Positions 25,810 to 35,722 of a DNA stretch of 64,000 nucleotides are shown in pieces. Below the pieces are notes generated by a model. The model was not told the DNA's origin. It made no database searches and saw only the letters and a program-made list of their open reading frames with translations. Made by a program: the position numbers and the translations under genes. The DNA comes from DASYQD01 sp963837455 (GTDB lineage Bacteria > Acidobacteriota > Thermoanaerobaculia > Multivoradales > JAIOJS01), in the NCBI GenBank assembly GCA_963837455.1, contig CAWINM010000002.1:124001-188000 (forward strand), read 5' to 3'. Position 1 is the stretch's first letter; every line of letters begins with the position of its first letter.

Positions 25810-28800
25810 TCAGTGCCAGTGCGAGAGATCTCCGCTCTCGAACCCGTCGGAGAAGACCGCCGCTCCCGGCACGATGTCCGAGTCCGTCGCGCTGTTGTTG
25901 CTCGGCACCGGATCCGCCACCCCGTCCGGCGGAGCCACCGTCGCCGTGTTGTCCACCGAGCCGGTGACGAGAGCGCTCACCGTGCAGCTCGCCGTGTAGG
26001 TCACGCTCGCGCCGGACGGCAGGTCGACGCCGTCGTTGATGGTTCCCGAGCCCGAGGCCGTACACGTCCCGCCTCCGGCTCCGGCGCAGGTCCAGGTGCA
26101 AGTCAACGACGCCGCGAAGCTATCCGCCACCGTCGAGCCCGGCGCATCGCTCGGGCCGGCGTTCGCCGCGGTGATGGTGTAGGTCAGCGTACCGTTCGGC
26201 AGCGCGACCGCCACCCCGTCGGTCTTGGTGATCGAGAGATCGGCCTGCGCGCCGAGAGTGTCGCTGTCGGTGGCGCTGTTGTTGCCCGGGGTCGGGTCGG
26301 TGACGCCGCCCGGCGCCGTCACCGTCGCCGTGTTGGAGAGCGTCCCGGAGGCCGCCGGCGAGATCGTGCAGCTCGCCGTGTAGGTGGCGCTGCCGCCCGC
26401 CGGCAGGTTCACCGCGTCGTTGACGTTGCCCGAGCCCGAAGCGGTGCAGGTGCCGCCGCCGGAGCCGACGCAGGTCCAGGTGCAGGTGAGCGGCGCCGGG
26501 AAGGCGTCCGCCACCGTGGCGCCACTGGCGCTGCTCGGACCCGCGTTGCTGGCGGTGATCGTGTAGGTCACCGAGCCGCCCGGTGTCGCCGTCGTCACCC
26601 CATCTGTCTTGGTGATCGCCAGGTCCGCGCTCGCACCCAGCGTGTCGCTGTCAGTGGCGGTGTTGTTGCCCGGTGTCGGGTCGTTGACGTCGCCGGGCGC
26701 CGTCACCGTCGCCGTGTTGGAGAGCGTCCCGGTGGCCGCCGGCGAGATCGCGCAGCTCGCCGTGTAGGTGACGCTACCGCCCGCCGGCAGGTCCACCGTG
26801 TCGTCGACGTCGCCCGAGCCGGAAGCCGTGCAGGTGCCGGCGCCCGCCCCAACGCAGGTCCAGGTGCAGGTGAGCGCCGCCGGGAAGGTGTCGGCCACCG
26901 TCGCTCCCGTCGCGTCGCTCGGCCCGCCGTTGCTCGCCGTGATGGTGTAAGTCACCGAGCCACCCGGCGTCGCCGTCGTCACCCCGTCCGTCTTGGTGAT
27001 CGACAGGTCCGCCTGCAAGGACGAGCCGGCGCAGACGGTCACGTCGCTCAAGGTCGGCGTCGAGGCGGCTTCGCTCGACGACAGGAAGGCTTCGTACTCG
27101 AGATAGCGGCTGCCGTCGAACTGGGCGAGCGAGGCCCCGCTCGTCGTGAAGTAAGTCGACGCCGTGTTGTCGGGGCCGACGAAGCTGAAGGGTCCGTCCG
27201 GTGAGTTGCTCGCCGCCGCCTGGAACTGGACGCTGGTGTTGGCCGGCGTGGTCGCAGTGAAGGACAACGTCGACCAGAATATCTGCGCCCCCGCCAGGCT
27301 GCTGTCCTTGAGGCTCGAGATCAGCGTCCCCGCGCTCGAGTAGGCCGGAGAGACGTAGACCTTGAAGCCGAGGTCGGTGTTGGAGGGCGAGGTCCAGGTC
27401 ACGCCATTGGTCGACCGGCACTCGCCGCCGTTGGCATAGGGGTTGGAGGCCGCGCTGCGGGTCGCGGCGTAGGTCCCGGTGTTGGCAGCGCCGATGAGGA
27501 CGAGGGTGTAGCTCGTCCCGGCAGTGACCACTGCCGGGCTGGCGAAGGTCGCGGTGTACGAGGTCGGCGTCGAGCTGGCGAAGCCGGGAATCGTCGCCGA
27601 GGCGAGGATCGTATTGCCAGGAGTCCGCGTGCCGACCGTGGCGCCTGTCGCGTCGCGAATTTGCACGGTGATCGGGCCACCGGTGACCGTGCAGGTCGTG
27701 CTGCAGAAGAGGCTGACGTCGACCTGGGTGATGGCGCCGCTGACCGCCGGCACGAACGACTGTCCTTCGCGGCTGTTCGAGGTCAGCGTGTTGCCCGTCG
27801 CCCCGAGCGTGGTGTTCGATTGGTCCAGCGATCCCGGCGTGGTGAGGGCCAGCTTGACGTCTCCCGGGCTCGACGTGAGGTCGACGCTGGCCGGCGTGCC
27901 GGCCTGGAAGTCGGCCAGGGAAGTGTCGGTCAGGCAGGCGAAGTCCGGCGCCACCGCGAGGGCAAGGTCCTGCACCGTCGTGGCGTTCGGGTCGACGCTC
28001 ACCTCGCCCGCGCTCTTGGCGAGGAAGCCTGGAGCGTTCGCCGTCACCGTGTAGACGCCGACTGGCACGTTCGTCATCTGGTAGAAGCCGACGCCGTCGG
28101 TGGAGGTGCTGGCGGCGGCCGTCACGGTCGCGCCGGAGATCGGCGCGGCAGTGTCAGCTCGCGTCACGGTGCCGTTCAGCGTTCCCGTGGGCAGCAAGCA
28201 ATCGGGGAAGCTGAAGGCGCCGATGCGGGTGTTCCAAGCCGAGCTGCTCGTCGCCGAGAAGTACTCGTTGGTCATCCAGAAGGTGCAGCCGTCGGCGACG
28301 TCGACGCCTGTCGCGCTGTAGTCGCCCCAGCGTCCGCTGCCGCTCGTCTGGTGGCCGGCGCCCTGGACGAGCAGGGCCTCGCCCTGGGCCAGGCTGTCGA
28401 GGGGATCGGCGGGCTTGCGCGCCGCATAGCGGATCGACGGATTGACAGCGCTGCCGGAAACCGAATAGTTGATCGCCAGGTTGCCGTTCGAGTCGAGCGC
28501 CAGGCTGGGCATGAAGCGGTAGAGGCCGTCGGCGCCGTTGCTGAAGGTCTGCTGCTGCGCCGGCGCCGCCGGCAGCGTGCCACCGGAGACGTCGAACTGA
28601 TACCAGCGGATGGCGGTGGGGCCGGAGGTCCCCGAAGCGAATATGGTTTGGCTTGCCCACAGCGACTCGTCGCCGTTGAGGTTCTGGTAGTAAAGCGGGT
28701 ACATCAGCTTGTCGCCAAGGGTGTCGAGCAGCGCCGCCGTGCCGGTCTGCGGCACGATCAAGGTGCCCGCGCCGGTGAAGGCGTCGACGAAGCCGTCGAC

Positions 28801-30018
28801 CGTGATGGCGGCGTTCGGCCCGTGGCTCACACCGGAGCCAAAGGTGGAATTGACGGGCGTCGTGAAGTCGGCGTGGAAGCGGTAGCCGAAGACCGCGGTC
28901 TCCGTGGTGCCGGCGGTTGCCGAGCTGTTGACCGAAAGCAGGAACTCGTCTTCCCCTGCGGGCGGCGCGCCAAAGCGGAAGGTGGCGGGCACGAGGCTGT
29001 ACTGGTCGCCGAGCGTCGCCGGATCGATCGAAAAGCCGATCGCGTTGGCGGCGAGCCCCTGCACCATGCTCTTGCGGTCGAGGGCGTACACCCGCACGCC
29101 GTTGAACGTCGTGTTGTTGGAGAACTCGTTCATCGTCATGTAGTAGCCGTCGGGCCAGAGACCGAGCTTCGGATAGTCGCCGAGATAGCTCGGGTGGGAC
29201 GGGTCGACCTGGACCGCGTAGAGGTACCAGCCGCCGCCCACCGGATCGGGGGTCTTCGAGACGCCGATGCACTGGTAGAACGAGGTGCCCGGAAAGGCCG
29301 GGAAGGCGAAGTCCGAGACCACCCAGCGGTCGGCCAGGTGGTCGTAGAAGACGACGCCGTCGCCGTCGTTGGCCGCGTTGCCGCAGGGGACGCCGGTACC
29401 GAGCCCGGCGAAAAACGAGTTGTAGCTCGCCTGGGCGAGGAGCACGCCGCCGCTCTTGTCGAAGATCTTGATCGACGAGTTGACCGACTGAATGTAGTGG
29501 TTGGGACCGACGTCGCCGTCGGTGTCCGGCGGCAGGCAGCCGCAGCCGCTCATCGTCGAGTTGATGCCGTCGAACGAGATCGACGGTGTCGGCGTCTGCG
29601 CCGACGCCAGCTTCGCCGCGTCGCGCAAAGCGAACGCCTCGTCGACGATCTCCGGGGCCCACGGCGCCTCGTCGAGGACGTCGTCACCCTCTTCCTGCTC
29701 CTCCTCCGTCGACGAGAGGTCGCTGGGAGGATGGCGCATCAAGCGGCGCCTCTCGAAGCTCACCCGCGGCGGGACGTGCGGCAGCTGCCGGAGGTCGAGA
29801 TCCTGCGCAACGGGCCCCACCATGCGGACGACGTCCGGCTTGCCTGGCTCGGCGGGCGCCGGGGTGGCGCTGCCCCCGGCCTGTGCGGCGGCCGGTCCGG
29901 CGGCGAGCGCCGCCGAGAGAGCCGCAGCAGCGACGAATCGCTGCCAAGCCCCGGACCGAATTCCCCCTGAGGTGCCCAAGTTGGCAACGCGATCCGACGC
30001 GGCGCCGCTGCTCGGCAT
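25810..30018 (-). CDS. Large secreted DUF11-repeat surface protein
   Basis: 1402 residues; the ATG at 30018 has a strong ribosome site (GAGGTGGAAGTT) and gives a signal sequence (FVAAAALSAALAAGPAAAQA). Parts in order: a ~500-residue globular region (PPDTDGDVGPNHYIQSVNSS, VFYDHLADRWVVSDF, SGRWGDYSATGVDV); a carboxypeptidase-regulatory-like beta sandwich (GTVTRADTAAPISGATVTAA); a fibronectin/lectin-like stretch; then three DUF11 domains of 128 residues each starting LSITKTDGV or LAITKTDGV; and an end motif SDGFESGDLSHWH seen on many exported proteins of this kind. Probably an adhesin or surface-layer-associated protein. Intact despite its length. Confidence 0.85.
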   Translation of the reverse strand: MPSSGAASDRVANLGTSGGIRSGAWQRFVAAAALSAALAAGPAAAQAGGSATPAPAEPGKPDVVRMVGPVAQDLDLRQLPHVPPRVSFERRRLMRHPPSDLSSTEEEQEEGDDVLDEAPWAPEIVDEAFALRDAAKLASAQTPTPSISFDGINSTMSGCGCLPPDTDGDVGPNHYIQSVNSSIKIFDKSGGVLLAQASYNSFFAGLGTGVPCGNAANDGDGVVFYDHLADRWVVSDFAFPAFPGTSFYQCIGVSKTPDPVGGGWYLYAVQVDPSHPSYLGDYPKLGLWPDGYYMTMNEFSNNTTFNGVRVYALDRKSMVQGLAANAIGFSIDPATLGDQYSLVPATFRFGAPPAGEDEFLLSVNSSATAGTTETAVFGYRFHADFTTPVNSTFGSGVSHGPNAAITVDGFVDAFTGAGTLIVPQTGTAALLDTLGDKLMYPLYYQNLNGDESLWASQTIFASGTSGPTAIRWYQFDVSGGTLPAAPAQQQTFSNGADGLYRFMPSLALDSNGNLAINYSVSGSAVNPSIRYAARKPADPLDSLAQGEALLVQGAGHQTSGSGRWGDYSATGVDVADGCTFWMTNEYFSATSSSAWNTRIGAFSFPDCLLPTGTLNGTVTRADTAAPISGATVTAAASTSTDGVGFYQMTNVPVGVYTVTANAPGFLAKSAGEVSVDPNATTVQDLALAVAPDFACLTDTSLADFQAGTPASVDLTSSPGDVKLALTTPGSLDQSNTTLGATGNTLTSNSREGQSFVPAVSGAITQVDVSLFCSTTCTVTGGPITVQIRDATGATVGTRTPGNTILASATIPGFASSTPTSYTATFASPAVVTAGTSYTLVLIGAANTGTYAATRSAASNPYANGGECRSTNGVTWTSPSNTDLGFKVYVSPAYSSAGTLISSLKDSSLAGAQIFWSTLSFTATTPANTSVQFQAAASNSPDGPFSFVGPDNTASTYFTTSGASLAQFDGSRYLEYEAFLSSSEAASTPTLSDVTVCAGSSLQADLSITKTDGVTTATPGGSVTYTITASNGGPSDATGATVADTFPAALTCTWTCVGAGAGTCTASGSGDVDDTVDLPAGGSVTYTASCAISPAATGTLSNTATVTAPGDVNDPTPGNNTATDSDTLGASADLAITKTDGVTTATPGGSVTYTITASNAGPSSASGATVADAFPAPLTCTWTCVGSGGGTCTASGSGNVNDAVNLPAGGSATYTASCTISPAASGTLSNTATVTAPGGVTDPTPGNNSATDSDTLGAQADLSITKTDGVAVALPNGTLTYTITAANAGPSDAPGSTVADSFAASLTCTWTCAGAGGGTCTASGSGTINDGVDLPSGASVTYTASCTVSALVTGSVDNTATVAPPDGVADPVPSNNSATDSDIVPGAAVFSDGFESGDLSHWH
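25925..27030 (-). repeat. Three tandem 384-bp DUF11 coding repeats
   Basis: The motif GCAGCTCGCCGTGTAGGT occurs at 25984, 26368 and 26752, exactly 384 bp apart, marking three DNA-level repeats of 128 codons. The second and third units are more alike than either is to the first. The spacing keeps the frame, so unit number could change by recombination. Confidence 0.85.
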
Positions 30019-30293
30019 AACTTCCACCTCCGCAAAGCGGTACAAAGGCGAGGCGATATGCCGGCGAGAAGAATCCCCGCGAGGCGACGCGAGCGAAGCA
30101 AGGGGTCGCTCGAGGCGGTGGTGAGACGGCCGTGGCCGCACGTGCGCGAAGCCGAGGCGCGACTTGCCGGCGTCCACACTTCCCCTCCCGCCCGGCACTC
30201 AGATCCTGAGGCCGGTTGACGAATCAACTCAGGAGGCGGATCTTGATCACGGGATGGGCGGAATGGAATATATCCATGGTTAGAGAGTACAGG
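30019..30293. other. Upstream region of the DUF11 gene
   Basis: No gene recognised. It contains the promoter side of the DUF11 gene and an AT-richer patch (GGAATATATCCATGG, about 30271-30285) that stands out against the high GC content. No clear promoter could be assigned. Confidence 0.35.
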
Positions 30294-30365
30294 GGGGAGC
30301 TCTGCTCCAACGACCGCGACTTCGGTCGCTTCCCCGGCCTGCGCTGGGTGACCCCGCTGACCTGA
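30294..30365 (+). pseudogene. VapC-type PIN toxin C-terminal scrap
   Basis: A 24-codon stretch ending in TGA reads GELCSNDRDFGRFPGLRWVT PLT, which matches the end of VapC toxins (SNDxDFxRFPGLRWxNP), including the last acidic residues of the PIN site. No upstream part or antitoxin remains. Confidence 0.5.
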
Positions 30366-30533
30366 CGCTACGTGCTCGGAGGCGAGCTGGCAGCGGGGCG
30401 ATTCGCATCGCAAGCGTGGGTCATGGGGTCTTCGCTGCGACCCCGATAGCCCTCGGGATACGGCCTCGCATCGATGTCCTTCGGTGGCACCTGAGCCGCC
30501 ACCCGGCACCTATTCGACTCCGGAGAGGGGACA

Positions 30534-31115
30534 CTAGGCGGGCCGGACTCGAGCTCTGGGCGGAGTAGGACTCGCCTCTGGCGGGGGAGTGGTGGCGGGA
30601 GGTGGCGCCTCGACCGGCGTCTCGACCGCTGGCGGGAGCACGGGCGGGGTCGCTTCCGGAGTGGCCACCGGCTCCAGCGTTGGCAGCGGGGTCGGGGTTG
30701 GCGGCGGTGTGGGCGCGGGCAGCGGCGTCGGGGTAGGCGGTGGTGTGGACGCGGGCAGCGGCGTCGTGACAGGTAGCGCCGTCGTGACGGGCGGCGGCGT
30801 TGCTGCCGGCGGCGACCGATGCGCGGGCACCCTCTTCACCACCGGCTTTGCAGAGTGGCGCGGCTCGGGCGTCGGCTCGGGCGTCGCCACCGGTGTGGCT
30901 TCGGACGCGGGGGCTGGTCCCGGGGTGGCCAACGGCTGCGCCGCGGTCTCCACCGACGCTGCCACCGGGGTGGGCGCCGGCAAGGGTTGCGAATTCAGGT
31001 CGTGCTCGCTGGCCAGGCTGAGAAGCCCACCCACGGCGGCGACGATGGCGATCGCGATGGAAAGTATCAGGAGCTTGGCCCCTCTGCCGAGCCCTTCGAT
31101 ACTCTTGTTTTGCAT
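30534..31115 (-). CDS. Pro/Thr-rich single-pass membrane protein
   Basis: 193 residues from ATG 31115 (CCAGGAGGCTCGAGCC ribosome site). A cytoplasmic start (MQNKSIEGLGRGAKLL) is followed by one membrane helix (ILSIAIAIVAAVGGLLSLA) and then about 150 residues of Pro/Thr/Ala with runs of TPxPTPLP-type repeats and a basic patch (AKPVVKRVPAHR). It looks like a periplasm-spanning stalk. It resembles the linker of TonB-like proteins but has no TonB C-terminal domain. The repeat DNA is prone to slippage. Function unknown. Confidence 0.65.
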   Translation of the reverse strand: MQNKSIEGLGRGAKLLILSIAIAIVAAVGGLLSLASEHDLNSQPLPAPTPVAASVETAAQPLATPGPAPASEATPVATPEPTPEPRHSAKPVVKRVPAHRSPPAATPPPVTTALPVTTPLPASTPPPTPTPLPAPTPPPTPTPLPTLEPVATPEATPPVLPPAVETPVEAPPPATTPPPEASPTPPRARVRPA

Positions 31116-31194
31116 GGCTCGAGCCTCCTGGAAAGTGCGCTGAAGCCGCTCAGGGGAGCAGACTCAGCAAGGAAGAGAACAGCACGCGCCGCCC

Positions 31195-31340
31195 TCAATT
31201 CTCGAGTGAGGAGCAGGATTTGGGCCAGCCGGCAGCCCAGTGCCCCGCCCCACCTCCTTGGTGGTGAAGAACGGCTCGACGTAGCCGAACACCACGGTGC
31301 CCTTGAACCGGCCGTTGAGAGAGAACGGAAGGGACGGAGT
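31195..31340 (-). pseudogene. Histidine-kinase ATPase-domain scrap
   Basis: Minus strand codes VEPFFTTKEVGRGTGL, the G2 region of a HATPase_c domain (FEPFFTTKxxGxGTGLGL). After a frame change comes LAQILLLTREL, compatible with the helix that follows. Nothing else of the kinase is recognisable in the flanks. Confidence 0.5.
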
Positions 31341-31575
31341 GGGAATGCCCCTGCCGCTCGGCCGACGGCGGTGACGATGTGGCCGGCCACGTCGCAACCA
31401 TTCGCATGGCGCCACCATGCCAGGACGGGTCGCTTCCCACTGACGATTCGTCTGAGGGTCATGGTGCCTCCGTAGGGCGCGAGCGGGAAGCGGAGCCCGG
31501 AGCAGGGCGCCATTGCGCGGGGCTACGGCCGCATCGGGCGAGCTGCGCTGGAGTGCCGGCGGCTCCCGAAGGGGG

Positions 31576-33048
31576 CTAGGCGAGGGAGCGGCCGAGCTCG
31601 CGCAGGACCTCGAGCAGATCGATGACGTCCTGCTCGCGCAGCCGATGGTTGACGCTGCAGGCGCGCAGCGCGGTGCGGCCGCGCAGCCGAGTCACGGAGA
31701 GGAAGAAGCGACCGTCGTGTTCGACTGCCTCGGCCAGGCGAGCATTCAGCCGGTCGCGCGCGCTCGGCTCGCTCAGGCCGCGTGGACGGTATTGGAAGCA
31801 GACGACCGAGAGCGGTACCGGGGCGAGGCGGACGAAGTCGTCCGCCTCATCGATTCGCTCGGCCAGGTAGCGCATGACGCGGATGTTGCTCTCGACGGCC
31901 GCCCGCAGCCGTCGCGCCCCGTAGGCCTTGAAGGTCATCCACACCTTGAGGGCGCGGAAGCCTCGCGACAGCTGCGCGCCGTAGTCCTTGAAGTCGATCC
32001 TTTCCGCCTCCGGGTCGGCGCTCTGCACTCCGAAGTAGTCCGCGGAGATGGCGAAGGTGCGCCGGAGGGCCTCCGGGGAGCGTACCAGCAGGCAGGCTGC
32101 CTCGACCGGCACGAACAGCCATTTGTGGGGATTGACCACCACCGAGTCGGCGCGCTCCAGCCCGCGGAAGAGCGGCGCGGCGAGGGCGGTGCCCGCGGCC
32201 GGTCCGCCGTAGGCCGCATCGACGTGGAACCACAGTCCCTCGGCGTGACAGAGGTCGGCCAGGGCGTCGAGCGGATCGATCGCGCCGGTGTTGGTGGTGC
32301 CGGCGTTGCCGATCACGCAGAACGGGCGCAGCCCCGCACGCCGATCAGCGGCGATCCGCGCGGCGAGGGCCGCGAGGTCGATTCTGAAGTCGTCTCCCAC
32401 GGCGATCCGACGCAGCTGGCGCCGCCCCATGCCCAGCAGCGCCATTGCCTTGTCGAGCGAGGCGTGCCCCTCCTCGGAGACGTAGGCGACGAGCGGTGGA
32501 CCGGCCGCCACCCCGAGCTCGGAGACCTCACACCCTGCGCGCTCTGTGCGGGCCACGGCGAGGCCGGCGAGGTTGCCTGCCGAGCCGCCGCTCAACAGGC
32601 AGCCACCCTCCTCGACGGGACAGCCGATGAGCTCGGCGATCCAGCGCACCACCCGCCGCTCCACCTCCGAAGCCGCAGGGGAGAACTGCCACTTGGCGCA
32701 GATCTGGTTCGCGGCTGCCGCCAACAGCTCACCGAGCACCGCCACCTGGTTGCCGCTGCCGTTGACATAGCCGAAAAAGCGCGGGGTCAGCGAGAAGACG
32801 GAGCGCGCGAGGATGCGTTCTTCTACCTCTTCGAGCACCGTGGCAACCGGTTGCGGCTCCTCGGGAAGGGGCTCAGCGAAGAGAGCGGCGATCTCGGTCT
32901 GATCCGCTCGGGGAGTGATCCTCCCTCGATCGAGGCCCTGGTGGAGCCGCAAGACCACCTCGGCCGCCTGGCGCAGCTGGGCCCCAAAGGCCTCGAGGCT
33001 CTCGTCCAGGCAGGTCGAGCCCTCGCCAGCCAGGGTGCGCTCCTCCAT
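31576..33048 (-). CDS. PLP-dependent decarboxylase (group II, aromatic-amino-acid type)
   Basis: 490 residues from ATG 33048, typical length for group II PLP decarboxylases. Substrate and cofactor motifs are present: LTPRFFGYVNGSGNQVAVLG, GCLLSGGSAGNLAGLAVART, CVIGNAGTTNTGAIDPL, WFHVDAAYGG (Asp binding the pyridine N) and SVVVNPHKWLFVPVE with the PLP-bound Lys near residue 308. Expected to decarboxylate an aromatic or acidic amino acid in the cytoplasm; the substrate cannot be read from sequence. An AraC regulator lies just upstream on the same strand and may control it. Intact. Confidence 0.88.
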   Translation of the reverse strand: MEERTLAGEGSTCLDESLEAFGAQLRQAAEVVLRLHQGLDRGRITPRADQTEIAALFAEPLPEEPQPVATVLEEVEERILARSVFSLTPRFFGYVNGSGNQVAVLGELLAAAANQICAKWQFSPAASEVERRVVRWIAELIGCPVEEGGCLLSGGSAGNLAGLAVARTERAGCEVSELGVAAGPPLVAYVSEEGHASLDKAMALLGMGRRQLRRIAVGDDFRIDLAALAARIAADRRAGLRPFCVIGNAGTTNTGAIDPLDALADLCHAEGLWFHVDAAYGGPAAGTALAAPLFRGLERADSVVVNPHKWLFVPVEAACLLVRSPEALRRTFAISADYFGVQSADPEAERIDFKDYGAQLSRGFRALKVWMTFKAYGARRLRAAVESNIRVMRYLAERIDEADDFVRLAPVPLSVVCFQYRPRGLSEPSARDRLNARLAEAVEHDGRFFLSVTRLRGRTALRACSVNHRLREQDVIDLLEVLRELGRSLA

Positions 33049-33141
33049 CTCACCGACCTCCTCGGAACGGCTCTTGGGGCCGTGCCACCGAAGACTAGGT
33101 CGGCGGATCGGTGGGGTCTTGGACGATCTTGCCGAGGGCTC

Positions 33142-34020
33142 CTACGAAGCGGGGATGGGCTTCGACGCTCGATCTGCCCCCCGCGGCGCCGCGTAGCGCC
33201 CAGGCGTCACTCCGAGCAGCCGCTTGAAGCTGCGGGTGAGGTGGCTCTGATCGCAGAAGCCCGTCTGGTAGACCACGTCGACGATCGTCTCGCCCGCAGC
33301 CAGTAGACGCCGAGCGCGGTTGACGCGGACGCAGGTCTGGTAGCGATGGGGTGGGACGCCGACCTCTCGCCCGAAGGCGCGCACCAGCGTGTAAGGGCTC
33401 AAGCCCGCGAGTGCGGCGAGCTCGGCGAGCGAGACGTTGTGGTCGGAGTGGGCGTCGAGCCATTCTCGAACCCGCCGCACGGCCAGGCGCTCGCGGCCCG
33501 TCCCGGGCAGCGCCTCGCCGTCGACCACGTGATCGGTGACCAGGCGGGCCGCGACCGGCAGCAGCTGCGAGTCCATCTCGAGCTGGGAGGTCGGGGTCGC
33601 CAAGGCGGCAAACGCCCACGCCAGGCAAGCGGCAAGCACAGGGTCACACACCAGTGGCGAGCGGAAGCGGACGTCGGATCCCCGGTCTCGCCCCACTCCG
33701 GCCAGGAGCAACCGCATCCGGCTGGGATCGAGGTAGAGGTTGCGGTAGGCCCAGCCGTCCGGCGAGGTCGCCCTTCCGGTGTGGACCTCACCGGGAGCGA
33801 TCAAGTTGCAGGTGCCCGGGCGGGCGTCGCGCAGCTCGCCGCGGCAATCGAAGGCGCCGCGCCCGCTCTCGTTCCAGCTCACCGCGTAGAAGTCGTGCTG
33901 GTGAGGGGGGAAGGAGGTCTCGAACCAATGGGCGCGGAACACCTCGAACCCGGCCAGGCCGGGCCAGCGCGTGCACTGGACGACATCGAGGGAGCACCTG
34001 GTGGCGACCTCGGGTCTCAT
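33142..34020 (-). CDS. AraC-family transcriptional regulator
   Basis: 292 residues from ATG 34020 (GGAGGCCG just upstream). The N-terminus is a cupin ligand-binding domain (HWFETSFPPHQHDFYAVSWN, IAPGEVHTG). The C-terminus has the two AraC helix-turn-helices: VSLAELAALAGLSPYTLVRA and VYQTGFCDQSHLTRSFKRLL, followed by GVTPGRYA. Ligand unknown. It is 93 bp upstream of the PLP decarboxylase on the same strand, so it may regulate amine or amino-acid metabolism. Confidence 0.88.
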   Translation of the reverse strand: MRPEVATRCSLDVVQCTRWPGLAGFEVFRAHWFETSFPPHQHDFYAVSWNESGRGAFDCRGELRDARPGTCNLIAPGEVHTGRATSPDGWAYRNLYLDPSRMRLLLAGVGRDRGSDVRFRSPLVCDPVLAACLAWAFAALATPTSQLEMDSQLLPVAARLVTDHVVDGEALPGTGRERLAVRRVREWLDAHSDHNVSLAELAALAGLSPYTLVRAFGREVGVPPHRYQTCVRVNRARRLLAAGETIVDVVYQTGFCDQSHLTRSFKRLLGVTPGRYAAPRGADRASKPIPAS

Positions 34021-34424
34021 CGGCCTCCGTGGGGAAGGGCGCTCACCGACTGCGAGTCGAGCGCGGGAGGCCCCATGCTGTCACGGTACGACGAGCTCGA
34101 GGATGGCGCCCTCGCCGGAGCGCTCTCGATGCAACAGGTCCTTGCAGTGACAGGCTGGCGGCGAACGATCTCCCGCGAGCGCGGGGAACTGGCTCGCACC
34201 CGATTTCGGATCGGTTGGTTCTTCCGCGAGAACAGGAAAACCGGCGTTCCGTCGTCCCGCTGTTTGCGCACGCGAGGTTTGACATCGCGTACATTCCCAG
34301 CCACCGACCGCTGCACCACGCCGAGGCGCCTCACGACACTCATCCCTTGGAATACGCGCGAGGTGCCGGGGCGATGCCCCGGCGCGCAGTAGACTGCGGG
34401 TGAGCTACCGAGGAGCGCTCGCCC
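34021..34424. other. Divergent intergenic region
   Basis: About 400 bp between the AraC regulator (minus) and the ATP-grasp gene (plus). No gene seen. It contains a TTTGACATCGCGTACATTC stretch that could be part of a promoter, but no well-spaced -10 box follows. Confidence 0.35.
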
Positions 34425-35717
34425 ATGCCCACCACCACCCGCTGGATCGGTCTCTCGCTCGGCGCCGACCTCTGCTGGCCGCTCTGCTTCGAGCAGCTGG
34501 TGCGGCGGCTCGACCTCGCCATCCCCTGGGGGGGCGAGGAGGTGCGGGTGGCGGTCGAGCGGGTGACCATCGAGCCCTACGACCTGCAGCAGGCCACCAA
34601 GTACACGGTGGTGCTCGACCGGCTCACCCACTGGTACTACACCAGCCGCGAGTGGATCAAGAAGGCGGTGATCCTCGACGACGTCTACGTGCTCAACAAC
34701 CCGTGGGCGGTGCAGTCGATGGAGAAGCACACCACCTACTGCGCGATGATGCGGCTGGGGATGCCGATCCCGCGCACCTGGATGGTGCCGCCCAAGGAGT
34801 ACGAGCAGAGCAACCCCGACCTCGAGCCGACGCTGCAGCGTTATGCCAGGCTGTTCGACCTCGGCACGGTCGGCGGGCAGGTGGGCTACCCGCTGTTCAT
34901 GAAGCCTTACGACGGCGGCGCCTGGCGCGGGGTGTCGAAGATCGACGACGAGGCGACGCTGCGCGCCGCCTACGAGGAGAGCGGCAAGAGCGTCATGCAC
35001 CTGCAGGCGGCGGTGGTGCCCTTCGACCTCTTCGTGCGCGCCATCGGCCTCGGGCCGCAGGTGCGGGTCGTCAAGTACGACCCGGCGGCGCCGCTGCACG
35101 ACCGTTACCGCATGGAGGCACCGCCGATCGACGAGGGCGAGCGGGCGCTGCTCGAGGACACCTGCCTCACCATCAACAGCTTCTTCGGCTGGGACTTCAA
35201 CTCCTGCGAGAGCCTGCGCCAGGGCGGCACCTTCCACCCCATCGACTTCGCCAACGCCTGCCCCGACAGCCAGGTGACCTCGCTGCACTTCCACTTCCCC
35301 TGGCTGGTGCTCGCCAAGCTGCGCTGGGCGGTGTACTGCGCGGTGACGCGGCGGCGCATGCGCCAGACGCTCGACTGGGAGCCCTTCTACGCGGTGGCGC
35401 GCGAGGAGCTGCCTTACCGGGAGAAGCTCGCGCGCTACGCCGCCATCGCCCGCGAGCGGCTCGAGGCGGAGCGCTTCGCCGACTTCTGCGGCGAGCACCT
35501 CGCCCACCTCGACGCGGTGGCCGACGAGTTCTTCGCCTCGCCGGAGTGTCGCGAGGCGGTGCGGCTCAAGGTCGAGGCGCTCTACCCGCCGCACGAGGTG
35601 GAGTCGTTCACCGACCTCTTCTTCGGCCGCATCCAGCGCTGGCGGGCGGAGCAGGCGGCGGCGCGGCAGGGGCAGGGGACGGCGGACGGCGCGGCGCGGC
35701 CGTCGGTTCCCGCGTAG
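34425..35717 (+). CDS. ATP-grasp family protein
   Basis: 430 residues from ATG 34425 (ribosome site CGAGGAGCGCTCGCCC). It has an ATP-grasp layout: VLNNPWAVQSMEKHTTYCAM (preATP lobe, as in RimK/glutathione-synthetase folds), VGYPLFMKPYDGGAWRGVSK (ATP-binding Lys and glycine loop), and FFGWDFNSCESLRQGG with FHPIDFANACPDSQ supplying late metal ligands. These enzymes ligate a carboxylate to an amine with ATP; the substrate is unknown. A C-terminal helical extension of ~100 residues follows. Stands opposite a SpoIIE-type phosphatase with only 5 bp between the stops. Confidence 0.82.
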   Translation: MPTTTRWIGLSLGADLCWPLCFEQLVRRLDLAIPWGGEEVRVAVERVTIEPYDLQQATKYTVVLDRLTHWYYTSREWIKKAVILDDVYVLNNPWAVQSMEKHTTYCAMMRLGMPIPRTWMVPPKEYEQSNPDLEPTLQRYARLFDLGTVGGQVGYPLFMKPYDGGAWRGVSKIDDEATLRAAYEESGKSVMHLQAAVVPFDLFVRAIGLGPQVRVVKYDPAAPLHDRYRMEAPPIDEGERALLEDTCLTINSFFGWDFNSCESLRQGGTFHPIDFANACPDSQVTSLHFHFPWLVLAKLRWAVYCAVTRRRMRQTLDWEPFYAVAREELPYREKLARYAAIARERLEAERFADFCGEHLAHLDAVADEFFASPECREAVRLKVEALYPPHEVESFTDLFFGRIQRWRAEQAAARQGQGTADGAARPSVPA

Positions 35718-35722
35718 CACCC

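Noticed and set aside
26101..27020. CRISPR-like repeat array
   Set aside because: The 384-bp spacing is the DUF11 protein repeat within an open frame, far too long for CRISPR units.
30534..31115. TonB protein
   Set aside because: It has the membrane helix and Pro-rich linker, but no TonB C-terminal domain.
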